Source: Laspinema sp963821735 (GTDB lineage: Bacteria > Cyanobacteriota > Cyanobacteriia > Cyanobacteriales > Laspinemataceae). From it: DNA of 64,000 nucleotides. Of the stretch, positions 17,783 through 27,282 are shown one piece after another. The DNA lies in the NCBI GenBank assembly GCA_963821735.1, contig CAWGFK010000016.1:124001-188000 (forward strand), in the 5' to 3' direction. Every line of letters starts with the position of its first letter. Within the stretch, counting starts at the first letter, position 1. Both the position numbers and the translations under genes were made by a program. The notes under the pieces were generated by a model. The model did no database searches and was not told the origin of the DNA. It saw only the letters and a list, made by a program, of their open reading frames with translations.

Positions 17783-19621
17783 CTATGACGCCACCTTCGC
17801 AGTCGATCGCGTGCGTCGGCGTCCAGTAGTAGCCGGTTGTTCCTGTACCGTCGGCGGTTCTTGGGGATTTTGCATCAAGAACACCAGCAATGGATTACTT
17901 TGCAGTTCCCGGCGTAACATCCGCTGCACATCGCGCTCAAGCTGATTTTGCAGTCCCGTCCAGTCAACTTCCGGAGTACCATCTTCCAAAGTGCGAGAGA
18001 ACTCAGACCAGCGATCGCTCAGAACCCCCTCAATCGTTTGACCAATCCATTTTTTCAGCAGATTCGGATCAATGGATGACACCACCCCGCGCAAGTGAGT
18101 CGCCGTGTCAGCGGCCAGTTTACCATCCCAACCGATCGCCGCTGCAATGGTAACAACTCCATCCGCTGCCAACTGTTGCCGTTCTTTGAGCACTTCATCC
18201 TTGACCACGCCCGAACGAGAGGCATCCACCAGTTCAATCCCGGAAGGTACTTGGCCGATGATGCCGATACTCTCCTTCGTCAACCCGACCATATCGCCAT
18301 TATTGATAATCACCATATTTTCGGCGGGAATTCCCATACTTTGGGCGATTTTCGCGTGTTGTACCAGCATCCGATGTTCGCCGTGGAACGGGAGGAAGAA
18401 CTTCGGACGAGTCAGGGCCAGCATTAACTTATGCTCTTCTTGGCAACCGTGACCCGAGACGTGAATTCCTTGATTCCGTCCGTAGATGACGTTTGCACCT
18501 TGTATCATCAACTTATCGATGGTATTCACCACGGCGATCGTATTGCCGGGAATCGGGTTCGCTGAGAATACAACCGTATCTCCCTTGCGGATTTTGATTT
18601 TCCGGTGTTCACCGTTGGCAATCCTTGTGAGAGCAGACATCGGCTCACCTTGAGAGCCAGTGGTCAAAATCAGTACCTTGTTATCCGGTAGGGAGCGAAT
18701 GGCGTGCAAGGGTTGGAATAAACTGTCTTCGCACTTAATATATCCTAGGTTGCGGGCGTGGGCGATGACATTGAGCATCGATCGCCCTACGACTGCGACG
18801 GTGCGACCTTGTTTTTTCGCCAAGTCCAGAATAATATTCAGTCGATGCACCGAGGAGGCAAAGGTGGTGACTAAGATGCGACCCTCTGCCTGAGAAAAGA
18901 CGCGATCGAGATTTGGATACACCGATCGCTCCGATGGCGTATAGCCAGGGACTTCGGCATTGGTGGAATCACTAATCAGGCAGAGTATCCCTTTCTCCCC
19001 ATATTCCGCCAGTCGTTGCAAGTCAAAATGTTCGCCATCAACGGGGGTATGGTCGATTTTGAAGTCGCCGGTGTGGATCACGATGCCGACGGGGGTATGA
19101 ATCGCCACGGTGAAGCTATCCGCCATTGAGTGGGTATTGCGAATATATTCGACGACAAAATGTTTACCAAAGCGGACGACATCCCGAGGGGAAACGCTTC
19201 TGAGTTCGGTGCGATCGCTGACTCCGGCTTCTTCTAACTTGCCTTCTAGCAAGCTCATTGCCAAGCGAGGACCATAAATCACCGGGATATCAAACTGTTT
19301 TAAATGAAAGGCAATCCCGCCAATGTGGTCCTCATGACCATGAGTGACGACCATGCCTTTGATTTTATCGCGATTTTCCCGGAGGTAGGTCATGTCGGGG
19401 AGGACGATGTTTACCCCATGCATCCCATCGGTGGGAAATGCTAAACCGGCATCGACGAGGATGATTTCGTCCTCAAACTCAAAGACGCAAGTATTTTTAC
19501 CGATTTCATGCAATCCACCCAAAGGAATAATTTTTAGGGTGGGTCCGGATCCATTGGAGTTGGATCCATTTTTACTCACGGTTTTCTTTTCTTTGGCGAG
19601 TGTAATTGGGCTGTTAGTCAT
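17783..19621 (-). CDS. rnj: Ribonuclease J
   Basis: RNase J is a metallo-beta-lactamase-fold 5'-3' exo- and endoribonuclease that processes and degrades RNA. The 612-residue protein has the zinc motif THGHEDHIGG, then DFKIDHTPVDG, the beta-CASP segment with SDSTNAE, and the C-terminal RNase J domain. The catalytic core is complete. A low-complexity Arg/Thr/Gly tail ends the protein (TTGRRRTRSTAKVAS), common in cyanobacteria. It lies 114 bases downstream of dapA on the same strand, a widespread cyanobacterial arrangement, and is followed by a double-hairpin terminator. Confidence 0.95.
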   Translation of the reverse strand: MTNSPITLAKEKKTVSKNGSNSNGSGPTLKIIPLGGLHEIGKNTCVFEFEDEIILVDAGLAFPTDGMHGVNIVLPDMTYLRENRDKIKGMVVTHGHEDHIGGIAFHLKQFDIPVIYGPRLAMSLLEGKLEEAGVSDRTELRSVSPRDVVRFGKHFVVEYIRNTHSMADSFTVAIHTPVGIVIHTGDFKIDHTPVDGEHFDLQRLAEYGEKGILCLISDSTNAEVPGYTPSERSVYPNLDRVFSQAEGRILVTTFASSVHRLNIILDLAKKQGRTVAVVGRSMLNVIAHARNLGYIKCEDSLFQPLHAIRSLPDNKVLILTTGSQGEPMSALTRIANGEHRKIKIRKGDTVVFSANPIPGNTIAVVNTIDKLMIQGANVIYGRNQGIHVSGHGCQEEHKLMLALTRPKFFLPFHGEHRMLVQHAKIAQSMGIPAENMVIINNGDMVGLTKESIGIIGQVPSGIELVDASRSGVVKDEVLKERQQLAADGVVTIAAAIGWDGKLAADTATHLRGVVSSIDPNLLKKWIGQTIEGVLSDRWSEFSRTLEDGTPEVDWTGLQNQLERDVQRMLRRELQSNPLLVFLMQNPQEPPTVQEQPATTGRRRTRSTAKVAS

Positions 19622-19735
19622 TTTTCTGTGTTCTCTTTTATGGTTGATTGGTTATCGAGAGTTCGTCGGGTTGTGATGAAACAAAGATGAGAATTTATAA
19701 CCGATGACAAAAAAGTGCCACGGTGTTTCTTTGGG

Positions 19736-20623
19736 CTAGAGTTCCAGCAAATTAAGTTGCTGCATCACGACTTCTAATGCTCTTTTGACTTCATCCGATG
19801 CTTCGCATAGCGGGGGACGAGTCGATCCCACGTCCCACCCTTGCAGGGCTAAAGCACACTTGAGGGGAATGGGATTGGTCGTGGTAAATAGGGCTTTGAA
19901 TAAGGGTAAAAGCTTGAGGTGAAGCTGGGTTGCTTCTTGGTTTTTCCCAGTTTCGTAGGCTTGAATCATGGATTGGAGGGTCTCTCCGACCAGATGGGAA
20001 GCCACGCTGACCACTCCAGCAGCCCCGATGGACAGCAGGGGTAAGGTTAAAGAATCATCCCCCGAGTAAATTTGAAACTCTGGTGGAGTCAGACTTCTGA
20101 CCAAGCTGGCTTGGTCTAAGCTGCCACTAGCTTCTTTAATCGCCGTGATGTTCGGAATCTCAGCTAGACGTGCGACGGTTTCTGGAAGCAGGTTTTGACC
20201 CGTCCGCCCAGGAATGTTATAGAGCATGATTGGGAAATCCGGGCAGCTTTGCGCGATCGCCTTAAAGTGCCGATATAACCCTTCTTGTGGGGGTTTGTTG
20301 TAATAGGGAACAACTTGCAGCGAGCCATCTAATCCTATATTAGCAGCTTTCTCCGTCGCTGCGATCGCCTCCCGGGTAGAATTCGATCCGGTGCCAGCAA
20401 TTACTTTCCCTCGGCTACCGACAGCCTTTTTCACCACCTGAAATAATTCATACTCTTCATCCCAGGTTAGGGTTGGTGATTCTCCCGTTGTGCCACAAAC
20501 GAGTACCGCATCAGTCCCATGTTCGACTAAATGAGCGGCCAGCTTTTCTGTAACACCATAGTTCACGCTACCGTCTGCATTAAACGGTGTAATCATTGCG
20601 GTGACAACTCGTCCGAAATTCAC
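19736..20623 (-). CDS. dapA: 4-hydroxy-tetrahydrodipicolinate synthase
   Basis: DapA condenses pyruvate with aspartate semialdehyde in lysine and diaminopimelate synthesis. The TIM-barrel protein starts VNFGRVVTAMITPFNADG and contains CGTTGESPTL, the Tyr of PIMLYNIPGRTG and the Schiff-base Lys of ITAIKEASG. The frame is open to an ATG at 20671, but AAGGAG at 20630-20635 points to one of two adjacent GTG codons. I choose the second (20623) because it gives 6-base spacing. It lies between asd, which makes its substrate, and rnj, all on the minus strand. Confidence 0.95.
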   Translation of the reverse strand: MNFGRVVTAMITPFNADGSVNYGVTEKLAAHLVEHGTDAVLVCGTTGESPTLTWDEEYELFQVVKKAVGSRGKVIAGTGSNSTREAIAATEKAANIGLDGSLQVVPYYNKPPQEGLYRHFKAIAQSCPDFPIMLYNIPGRTGQNLLPETVARLAEIPNITAIKEASGSLDQASLVRSLTPPEFQIYSGDDSLTLPLLSIGAAGVVSVASHLVGETLQSMIQAYETGKNQEATQLHLKLLPLFKALFTTTNPIPLKCALALQGWDVGSTRPPLCEASDEVKRALEVVMQQLNLLEL

Positions 20624-21023
20624 CACGCTCTCCTTATGTTTTATCAGTTGTGTATTCAGGTTGTTGATCAATCAGGTCGCGATCGCGCTGTTTGGAGGAG
20701 TCTTTCCCCAATGCATGAAACTTCGACCCTAGGTCAAACTGTAAACTCTAACAGATGGAACGCCATCCCACATCTGTCATGCTTGATTTGCCATCGGTGC
20801 AGACTGGATCGAGCAAGTCCGGCGAGGCGATCGCCCTTGCATCGGAACCGTTAAACGCTCAGACTCACCAAGGGGTAAAGACTGAGCATCATTTTCGACC
20901 CTACAGAAAGGAACTCCAAAGGGCGATCGCCCCAGTCCTGGACTACAACATCGGATACAACATCCGTGCTAACCTCGCACCTTGACTCCGAGTCAGCTTG
21001 CCGATGAGATTCCCCCCGGCATT
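20624..21023. other. Gene-free spacer between asd and dapA
   Basis: About 400 bases separate two same-strand genes of one pathway. There are several HIP1-type sites but no convincing coding frame, hairpin terminator or repeat. A separate dapA promoter could lie here; none stands out. Confidence 0.3.
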
Positions 21024-22064
21024 CTAAGCAGAGACAGCCGCTGCCGGTCGAATCCAATTTCGAGTCACCAACAATTCAGCAATTTGCACCGCATTTAACG
21101 CGGCCCCCTTGCGAATTTGATCGCCACTCAGCCACAGTTCTAACCCATTCGGCCCAGAAATATCCTGGCGGATCCGACCCACCAACACTTCATCGCGACC
21201 CGTCGCTTCCATCGGCATGGGGAAATAATTCGCCTGCCAGTCTTCCACCAACTTAACTCCAGGAGCAGCAGCTAAAATTTCCCGAGCCTTCGATACGCTA
21301 AAAGGCTGGGCAAATTCTAAGTTCAATGCCTCCGAATGCGCTCGCAGCACAGGAACTCGCACACAAGTTGGACTAATTCTAATGTCAGGATCCCCAAATA
21401 TTTTGCGAGTTTCATTGACCATTTTCATTTCTTCCTCGCAATACCCTTGGTCATTCAGGGGCGAATTATGCGGGAACAAATTAAAGGCCAAAGGATAAGG
21501 AAAAATATCCGTTTTCGGCGTCTGACCTTGCAAAATCGCTGTCGCCTGGTCTTTCATTTCTTCCATTGCCCTTGCACCGGCCCCACTGGCAGATTGGTAA
21601 GTTGCTGCCACAATCCGCTGTACGGGCTGGACTTGATGCAGGGGCCATACTGCCACCGCCATTAAAATGGTTGTGCAATTGGGATTAGCAATAATGCCTT
21701 GATGGTGCGCTGCTGCTTCTGGGTTCACTTCCGGAACCACCAGGGGGACATTCGGATCCATGCGAAAGGCACTGGAGTTATCCACCACCACGGCACCAGC
21801 GGCTACGGCTTTGGAGGCCCAAGCCTTAGAAGTGGAGCCACCGGCTGAAGCCAGGACCAGATCCACGTTCTTAAACGAACTTTCTTCGACAACTTCCACG
21901 GGAATTTCTTCCCCTCGGAAGGTCAAGGTTTTGCCTGCCGATCGCGGGGAAGCCAACAGCTTTAAATCGGACATCGGAAAGGCGCGAGAGTCCAGCAACT
22001 CTAACAATTCAGTGCCCACGGCACCCGTTGCGCCGAGAATGGCTACTTTATAAGATTTCGACAA
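21024..22064 (-). CDS. asd: Aspartate-semialdehyde dehydrogenase
   Basis: Asd reduces aspartyl phosphate to aspartate semialdehyde, the branch point to lysine, threonine and methionine. It has the N-terminal NADP-binding ILGATGAVGTELLELL, the catalytic Cys in NPNCTTILM, and YQSASGAGARAMEEM. The frame reaches a GTG at 22079, but that codon overlaps a perfect GGAGG (22073-22077). The real start is therefore most likely the TTG at 22064 (8-base spacing), giving LSKSYKVAILGATG, which matches the family start. Length is about 346 residues. It is the first gene of asd-dapA-rnj. Confidence 0.95.
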   Translation of the reverse strand: MSKSYKVAILGATGAVGTELLELLDSRAFPMSDLKLLASPRSAGKTLTFRGEEIPVEVVEESSFKNVDLVLASAGGSTSKAWASKAVAAGAVVVDNSSAFRMDPNVPLVVPEVNPEAAAHHQGIIANPNCTTILMAVAVWPLHQVQPVQRIVAATYQSASGAGARAMEEMKDQATAILQGQTPKTDIFPYPLAFNLFPHNSPLNDQGYCEEEMKMVNETRKIFGDPDIRISPTCVRVPVLRAHSEALNLEFAQPFSVSKAREILAAAPGVKLVEDWQANYFPMPMEATGRDEVLVGRIRQDISGPNGLELWLSGDQIRKGAALNAVQIAELLVTRNWIRPAAAVSA

Positions 22065-22079
22065 ATGACAGTCCTCCAC

Positions 22080-22523
22080 ACAGGTTCAGATATGAGTCTT
22101 GAGTAATAATAGATGCGATTCAAATAGCGTCTTAAATAGATATCGGGTGTTTTCCTTACAACGGTTTTAAAAGGGCATGGATCCGGGCTATTGCTAGGGA
22201 ATTGACTTCTACCTCTGTATCTAAAGAGTCTGGCTTGGGATTGATGGCTATGAGCAATCCCCTACTTTATCCGGAACGGATTGGATAGTTTATTTAAGGA
22301 TAACAATGTATTTATTGCAGATTAGAAACAGAAAGTCAATAAAAAATAGCCTTCAGTAAAATAACGGTTATCTTATTATACTCATGATTGGCTGAAAATT
22401 TTTCAGATTCCTGGGCGATCGCATCCAGGCCGGATCCTGGGGGTTCAGGGGCTAGTCCCTCCGGGTTGTTCACCGCCAAGGGGATGCCCTCATTTTACTC
22501 AGGGAAGGGCCGATCATCAAATT
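22080..22523. other. Gene-free region upstream of asd
   Basis: No coding frame or RNA gene is evident. The middle (22280-22400) is AT-rich and is the likely place for the asd promoter on the minus strand. The part near 22430-22500 is GC-rich with short inverted repeats (for example CCCTCCGGG) and leads into the repeat block. Confidence 0.3.
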
Positions 22524-22624
22524 GATACCAAATCCGGTTGTAAAAAATCAATTTTCTCTTCAGCCCGCGCAGGCGGGCTTCGTCTGTGTAGCCCCACCCT
22601 TGAGGGTGTGGGTGTTTATAGACT
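22524..22624. repeat. Double-hairpin repeat element, copy 2
   Basis: The element begins ATACCAAATCCGGTTGT, runs through TTTTCTCTTCAG, then AGCCCGC/GCGGGCT, a spacer CGTCTGTGTAG, a second hairpin CCACCCTTGAGGGTGTGG, and ends TTTATAGACTAG. It matches copy 3 at 44262 almost base for base over about 100 bases. It does not encode protein and has the size of a small non-autonomous element. Confidence 0.75.
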
Positions 22625-22641
22625 AGCCCTGTCAACCTGCT

Positions 22642-22945
22642 CAATTCCATGACAAAAAATCGTTATTTCTTCTAGGGGCGCAATGCTTGCGCCCTCAATT
22701 CTCAATTCCATGACAAAAAATCGTTATTTCTTGTAGGGGCGCAATGCTTGCGCCCTCAATTCCATGACAAAAAATCGTTATTTCTTGTAGGGGCGCTTCT
22801 CGAAGCGCCCCTGGGGCGCAAGCATTGCGCCCCTACAAATCAATACACCTTGAGAGGGCGCAAGCATTGCGCCCCTACAAATCAATACACCTTGAGAGGG
22901 CGCAAGCATTGCGCCCCTACAAATCAATACACCTTGAGAGGGCTA
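22642..22945. repeat. Cluster of short repeats in direct and inverted orientation
   Basis: Three direct copies begin with CAATTCCATGACAAAAAATC (starting near 22642, 22703 and 22757) and end in TAGGGGCGCAATGCTTGCGC or a GGGGCGCTTC variant. They are followed by three 42-base direct copies of the opposite polarity, containing GGGCGCAAGCATTGCGCCCC followed by TACAAATCAATACACCTTGA. Each unit contains a strong palindrome. The block encodes only repetitive peptide in any frame and is not a CRISPR array because there are no spacers. Confidence 0.85.
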
Positions 22946-23416
22946 GTGTTTATAGACTTTAAAAACGGGATTCCGTATGAACCCTCAATATAACGGGACT
23001 GGCTTCCTGGAGTCTGGGGCCAGGGTGGGTAATGCTTCAAGACGGCGATCGCCCGCAAAAAATTCTTCCGGCACTTTTTTTGTTAAAATTTTAGATTCTC
23101 CCTAAAATAGCTGCATAGTCCGTTGTTCAAGGGATAATAACCCTGAGAGCCGTGGTTTTTTATGCCAAGGCGATCGCCCTTGACGCCCTCGATCGGCTAG
23201 GATCTATAGTTGCAGCAAAGATAGCCTTGGGCTTGACCGAGTTGCCCGATCCTGAGCGCGATGGCCGCAGGACTTACCCCCTTGTCAGTGGGCCTGCCTG
23301 GGGCCGAGGTCCAGTCATCAGACCAGGAGGAAATCCCTTCTGTTCAACGGAATCAGGACGGTAAACCGCCCAAAAAATCAATCGAGAATTAACAGAATTT
23401 GTCGAAGAGAACGCCC

Positions 23417-24853
23417 ATGAAAGTTACCCAGGAAAAGCTTCCCGCCAGCAAACTTGGTCTGGAAATTGAAGTGACCCCCGATATGTCTCAGAAAGCCTAC
23501 GAACAGGTGATTCAGCAATTTAGCCGTCAGGCTAGCATTCCTGGGTTTCGGAAAGGAAAAGTACCGCGCTCAGTGTTGGTACAGCGCATGGGAACTTCCA
23601 GGATCAAAGCCGCAGCAGTCGAGGATTTAATTCAAAATTGCCTAGAAAAAGTCGTCAAGGATGAAGAGATTCCGGCCTTGGGGAATTTTCAGTTAATCTC
23701 CTCTTTTGATGAATTAGTCACGAAGTACGAACCGGGCGAATCCCTGGTCTTTTCAGTTTCCGTGGATGTTCCCCCGGAAGTCACCCTGAGCGATTACACC
23801 GGACTGGCCATTAGAGCCGAAGAAATCAAATATGATCCGGCAGAAGTGGATCAGTTTTTAGAAGAACGTCGCAAAGAGCAAGCGACCTTAATTCCCGTAG
23901 AGGAAAGAGCCGCCCAAGCTGAAGATGTGGCCATTGTCGATTATGTCGGCAAAATCATCAACGAAGAAGGTGGGGAACCTGAACCCTTGCCGGGAGGAGA
24001 GGCCGAAAACTTTCAAATTGAACTCAGTGAAGGCCGGTTTATCAAGGGCTTCGTTGAGGGAATTATTGGTTTGCAAGTTGGGGAAACGAAAGAGTTAAAT
24101 GTTCCCTTTCCTGAAGATTATCCCAACGAGGATTTAGCTGGGAAGGAAGCGATTTTTACGATTACGGTAAAAGAACTCAAAGAAAAAGAGTTACCGGAAT
24201 TAGATGATGATTTCGCCCAAGCGGTGAGCGAGTATCAAACGATCGCAGAACTGCGGGAGTCTTTGGAGAAGCAGTATCAGGAGAAAGCCGATCGCGAAAC
24301 CAAAGCGAATAAGCACGCGGCATTGGTAGAGGCGATCGAAAAAGTGGTCGAAGTAGAACTTCCGGAAACTTTAATCGATCGCGAGTTGGATAATATCTTG
24401 CAGCAATCCATGATGCAGCTTGCCAATTATGGGATTGATGTCAAAAAGCTGTACACCAAGGAAACCGTGGCAGCACTGCGCCAGCAGTCTCAACCCGAGG
24501 CGATCGCCAACTTGCGAAAATCCTTCGCCTTGAAAGAAGTGGCCGCTCGCGAGTCCCTGTCTGTCACAGCAGAGGAAATCAATGCTCGGATTGAGGAACT
24601 CAAGGACCGCTTGCCACCGGATGTCGATCGCGATCGCTTGACCTCCGCCCTTGAATCGGAAATGCTCAAGGAAAAAGCCCTCGATTGGCTGGAAGAACGC
24701 GCTAATATTGAGCTATTACCAGCGGGAACCTTAGAGGCAGAAGCCGCTGCAGCCGCAGAAGCCGCAGAAGCCGCAGAAGCTGCAGAAGCCGCAGAAGGGG
24801 AAGAAAGTGTCGGTGAAGTCGTCGAAGTCGAGGCAACCGACTCCCCGGAATAA
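23417..24853 (+). CDS. tig: Trigger factor
   Basis: Trigger factor is a ribosome-bound chaperone and peptidyl-prolyl isomerase. The N-terminal domain carries the ribosome-binding signature (GFRKGKVPRSV), the FKBP-like middle domain runs around residues 155-240, and the helical C-terminal arms follow. I start at ATG 23417 (MKVTQEKLPASKLGLEIEV). Six residues upstream a TTG is in frame, but the ATG fits the family. The tail is unusual: an in-frame run of Ala-Ala-Glu repeats from about residue 440, built from a 9-base GCCGCAGAA repeat. It is followed by clpP and clpX, the widely conserved tig-clpP-clpX order. The 420 bases before the gene, after the repeat block, contain no other gene. Confidence 0.96.
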   Translation: MKVTQEKLPASKLGLEIEVTPDMSQKAYEQVIQQFSRQASIPGFRKGKVPRSVLVQRMGTSRIKAAAVEDLIQNCLEKVVKDEEIPALGNFQLISSFDELVTKYEPGESLVFSVSVDVPPEVTLSDYTGLAIRAEEIKYDPAEVDQFLEERRKEQATLIPVEERAAQAEDVAIVDYVGKIINEEGGEPEPLPGGEAENFQIELSEGRFIKGFVEGIIGLQVGETKELNVPFPEDYPNEDLAGKEAIFTITVKELKEKELPELDDDFAQAVSEYQTIAELRESLEKQYQEKADRETKANKHAALVEAIEKVVEVELPETLIDRELDNILQQSMMQLANYGIDVKKLYTKETVAALRQQSQPEAIANLRKSFALKEVAARESLSVTAEEINARIEELKDRLPPDVDRDRLTSALESEMLKEKALDWLEERANIELLPAGTLEAEAAAAAEAAEAAEAAEAAEGEESVGEVVEVEATDSPE

Positions 24854-25103
24854 ACCCATCTAACCCAGGGTCCGCGACGAGACCCGCAGCGCGATCGCCC
24901 TCTTGCCAGAACCGGGACCCCAGAAATCTCCAAAGCAATTGTGATTTGATTCTAAAGAAAAATCCAATTTGTGCATTTTTCTTGAAATTTCTGCCCGTCC
25001 TCGGTGCGCTGCGGCATAATATAGACAGAGCAAAGACTATAATGGCGTAAAAACCAAAAAAAAATTTGCTTGATATCTACTCCCTCGAAAAGCTGACCCT
25101 GGC

Positions 25104-25808
25104 ATGAACTCAGATCGGATGCTTATATCTCAAACTCCTTATTATCCAATCTCCGGCTCCGAGAGCCTAGAGATTGCCTCCACCAGCCAGAACGTGATCC
25201 CAATGGTGGTGGAACAATCCGGGATGGGGGAACGCGGGTTTGACCTTTATTCGCGCCTACTCCGGGAAAGAATCGTGTTTCTGGGGACCCCAGTTGATGA
25301 CAACGTTGCTGACTTAATCGTCGCGCAGATGCTCTTTTTAGATGCCGAAGACCCTGAAAAGGATATTCAGCTCTATATCAACTCCCCTGGTGGCTCAGTC
25401 ACCGCAGGAATGGCGATTTACGATACCATGCAACAGATTCGCCCGGATGTAGCGACCATCTGTTATGGCTTGGCTGCCAGTATGGGAGCATTTTTGCTTA
25501 CCGCAGGCGCAAAAGGCAAACGGATGTCGCTTCCTTCTTCCCGGATTATGATTCACCAACCTCTCGGTGGAGCTCAGGGGCAAGCGGTTGATATTGAGAT
25601 CCAAGCCAAGGAAATTCTTTATCATAAACGTCAGTTAAATGAAATGCTGGCTTTTCATACCGGACAACCCCTAGAGCGAATTGAAGCCGACACCGATCGG
25701 GATTTCTTTATGTCGGCAGAAGAGTCCAGAGCTTATGGTCTAATTGACCAGGTTATTACCAAGCAGGGTCTTCCGAAATCGGGAGAGGCTGTTACCGCAC
25801 AAAAGTAA
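25104..25808 (+). CDS. clpP: ATP-dependent Clp protease proteolytic subunit
   Basis: ClpP is the serine-protease subunit of the Clp complex. The catalytic triad is visible: Ser in YGLAASMGAFLL, His in SRIMIHQPLGG and Asp in ADTDRDFFMSA. The 234-residue frame from ATG 25104 carries about 30 residues more than many homologues; the conserved part begins VIPMVVEQSGMGERGFDLYSRLL, so a start at the internal ATG (25203) is possible. A TATAAT at 25038-25043 may be the -10 of its promoter. clpX follows after 10 bases, indicating a clpP-clpX operon whose products form ClpXP. Confidence 0.95.
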   Translation: MNSDRMLISQTPYYPISGSESLEIASTSQNVIPMVVEQSGMGERGFDLYSRLLRERIVFLGTPVDDNVADLIVAQMLFLDAEDPEKDIQLYINSPGGSVTAGMAIYDTMQQIRPDVATICYGLAASMGAFLLTAGAKGKRMSLPSSRIMIHQPLGGAQGQAVDIEIQAKEILYHKRQLNEMLAFHTGQPLERIEADTDRDFFMSAEESRAYGLIDQVITKQGLPKSGEAVTAQK

Positions 25809-25818
25809 GAGGCCGTCT

Positions 25819-27159
25819 ATGTCTAAGTACGACTCCCATCTAAAATGTTCCTTTTGTGGCAAATCTCAGGAGCAAGTACGCAAATTAATCGCAGGTCCGG
25901 GAGTCTATATTTGCGATGAATGCGTGGACCTGTGCAATGAAATTTTAGATGAGGAGCTATTTGACTCCAATGCCGCAGCACCTCAACCCGTACCCCGGAC
26001 GGAACAACCCCAAAAGCGGCGCACTAGAGCCGCCAATATCTCGCTGAATCAAATGCCTAAACCGCGCGAGATCAAAAAACATCTCGATGAGCACGTCATT
26101 GGTCAAGATGAAGCCAAAAAAGTGCTTTCCGTCGCGGTTTATAACCATTACAAGCGCCTGAGCTACACGCAAGCGAAGGCCAGCGGGAAAATTGGGGCTG
26201 AGGATCCAGTCGAACTGCAAAAGTCGAACATTCTGCTTATTGGGCCCACGGGTTGTGGAAAGACACTCTTGGCTCAAACCTTAGCGGATGTTCTGGAGGT
26301 TCCCTTTGCCGTTGCAGATGCGACCACCTTAACCGAAGCGGGGTATGTCGGCGAAGATGTGGAAAATATCTTGTTGCGATTACTCCAAGTCGCCGATCTC
26401 GATGTAGAAGAAGCCCAACGCGGCATCATCTATATTGATGAAATCGACAAAATCGCCCGCAAGAGTGAAAACCCATCGATTACCCGAGATGTCTCCGGTG
26501 AAGGGGTTCAACAAGCTCTGCTGAAGATGCTAGAAGGAACCGTTGCCAATGTCCCCCCGCAAGGCGGACGCAAACACCCCTATCAAGATTGCATCCAGAT
26601 TGACACGAGCAATATTCTGTTTATCTGTGGTGGAGCCTTTGTGGGTCTGGAAAAGGTGGTTGAACAGCGCACGGGTAAAAAGTCAATGGGCTTTATTCAA
26701 CCCGGAGATGCTCAGTCGAAGGAAAAACGCACCGCAGATATTCTCAAGAATTTACAGCCGGATGATTTGGTGAAATTTGGGATGATTCCTGAATTTATCG
26801 GTCGGATTCCCGTGCTGGCGGTGGTGGACCCCCTCGATGAAGATGCCCTCACGGAAATCTTGACGGAACCCAAGAACGCCCTGGTGAAGCAGTATCAAAA
26901 ATTACTGCGGATGGATAACGTGAATCTGGAGTTCAAACCCGATGCCATTCGGGCGATCGCCCAGGAAGCGTACCGGCGGAAAACTGGGGCCAGAGCATTG
27001 CGCGGGATTGTGGAGGAATTAATGCTCGATGTGATGTACGAGTTGCCATCCCGCAAGGATGTGACTCGCTGCACCATTACCCGAGAGATGGTCGAGAAAC
27101 GTTCAACAGCAGAACTGATTGTCCATCCGTCATCCTTACCCAAACCAGAATCCGCTTAA
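25819..27159 (+). CDS. clpX: ATP-dependent Clp protease ATP-binding subunit ClpX
   Basis: ClpX is an AAA+ unfoldase that feeds substrates to ClpP. It has the N-terminal zinc-binding domain (CSFCGKSQ and CDECVDLC), Walker A GPTGCGKTLLAQTLA, Walker B IIYIDEIDKIA, and the sensor and C-terminal helical region around RKTGARALRGIVEE. The start at ATG 25819 (MSKYDSHLKCSFCG) follows an AAGAGG ribosome site. The frame also reads upstream inside clpP but that part is not expected to be translated. Length (446) is normal. Confidence 0.97.
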   Translation: MSKYDSHLKCSFCGKSQEQVRKLIAGPGVYICDECVDLCNEILDEELFDSNAAAPQPVPRTEQPQKRRTRAANISLNQMPKPREIKKHLDEHVIGQDEAKKVLSVAVYNHYKRLSYTQAKASGKIGAEDPVELQKSNILLIGPTGCGKTLLAQTLADVLEVPFAVADATTLTEAGYVGEDVENILLRLLQVADLDVEEAQRGIIYIDEIDKIARKSENPSITRDVSGEGVQQALLKMLEGTVANVPPQGGRKHPYQDCIQIDTSNILFICGGAFVGLEKVVEQRTGKKSMGFIQPGDAQSKEKRTADILKNLQPDDLVKFGMIPEFIGRIPVLAVVDPLDEDALTEILTEPKNALVKQYQKLLRMDNVNLEFKPDAIRAIAQEAYRRKTGARALRGIVEELMLDVMYELPSRKDVTRCTITREMVEKRSTAELIVHPSSLPKPESA

Positions 27160-27282
27160 AACCGGGCTCAATTGAAGATCGGGGGTGAAGAATTAACAAT
27201 GGCGAATTTTCTGATTGGGCCATTCAAACTTTACCCTTGACCTTTCAGATGCGCTCATGTAATCATCAACAACTTTAGCAGG

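Noticed and set aside
22642..22945. Possible CRISPR array
   Set aside because: Units of two polarities follow each other without unique spacers of constant length, and each unit is itself palindromic. No cas gene is near.
22748..22993. 81-codon frame with repeated RKHCAPTNQYTLRG peptide
   Set aside because: It is a by-product of the 42-base repeats and has no ribosome site or family resemblance.
23152..23364. 70-codon frame upstream of tig
   Set aside because: Composition and lack of a good start suggest chance; the region is more likely the tig leader.
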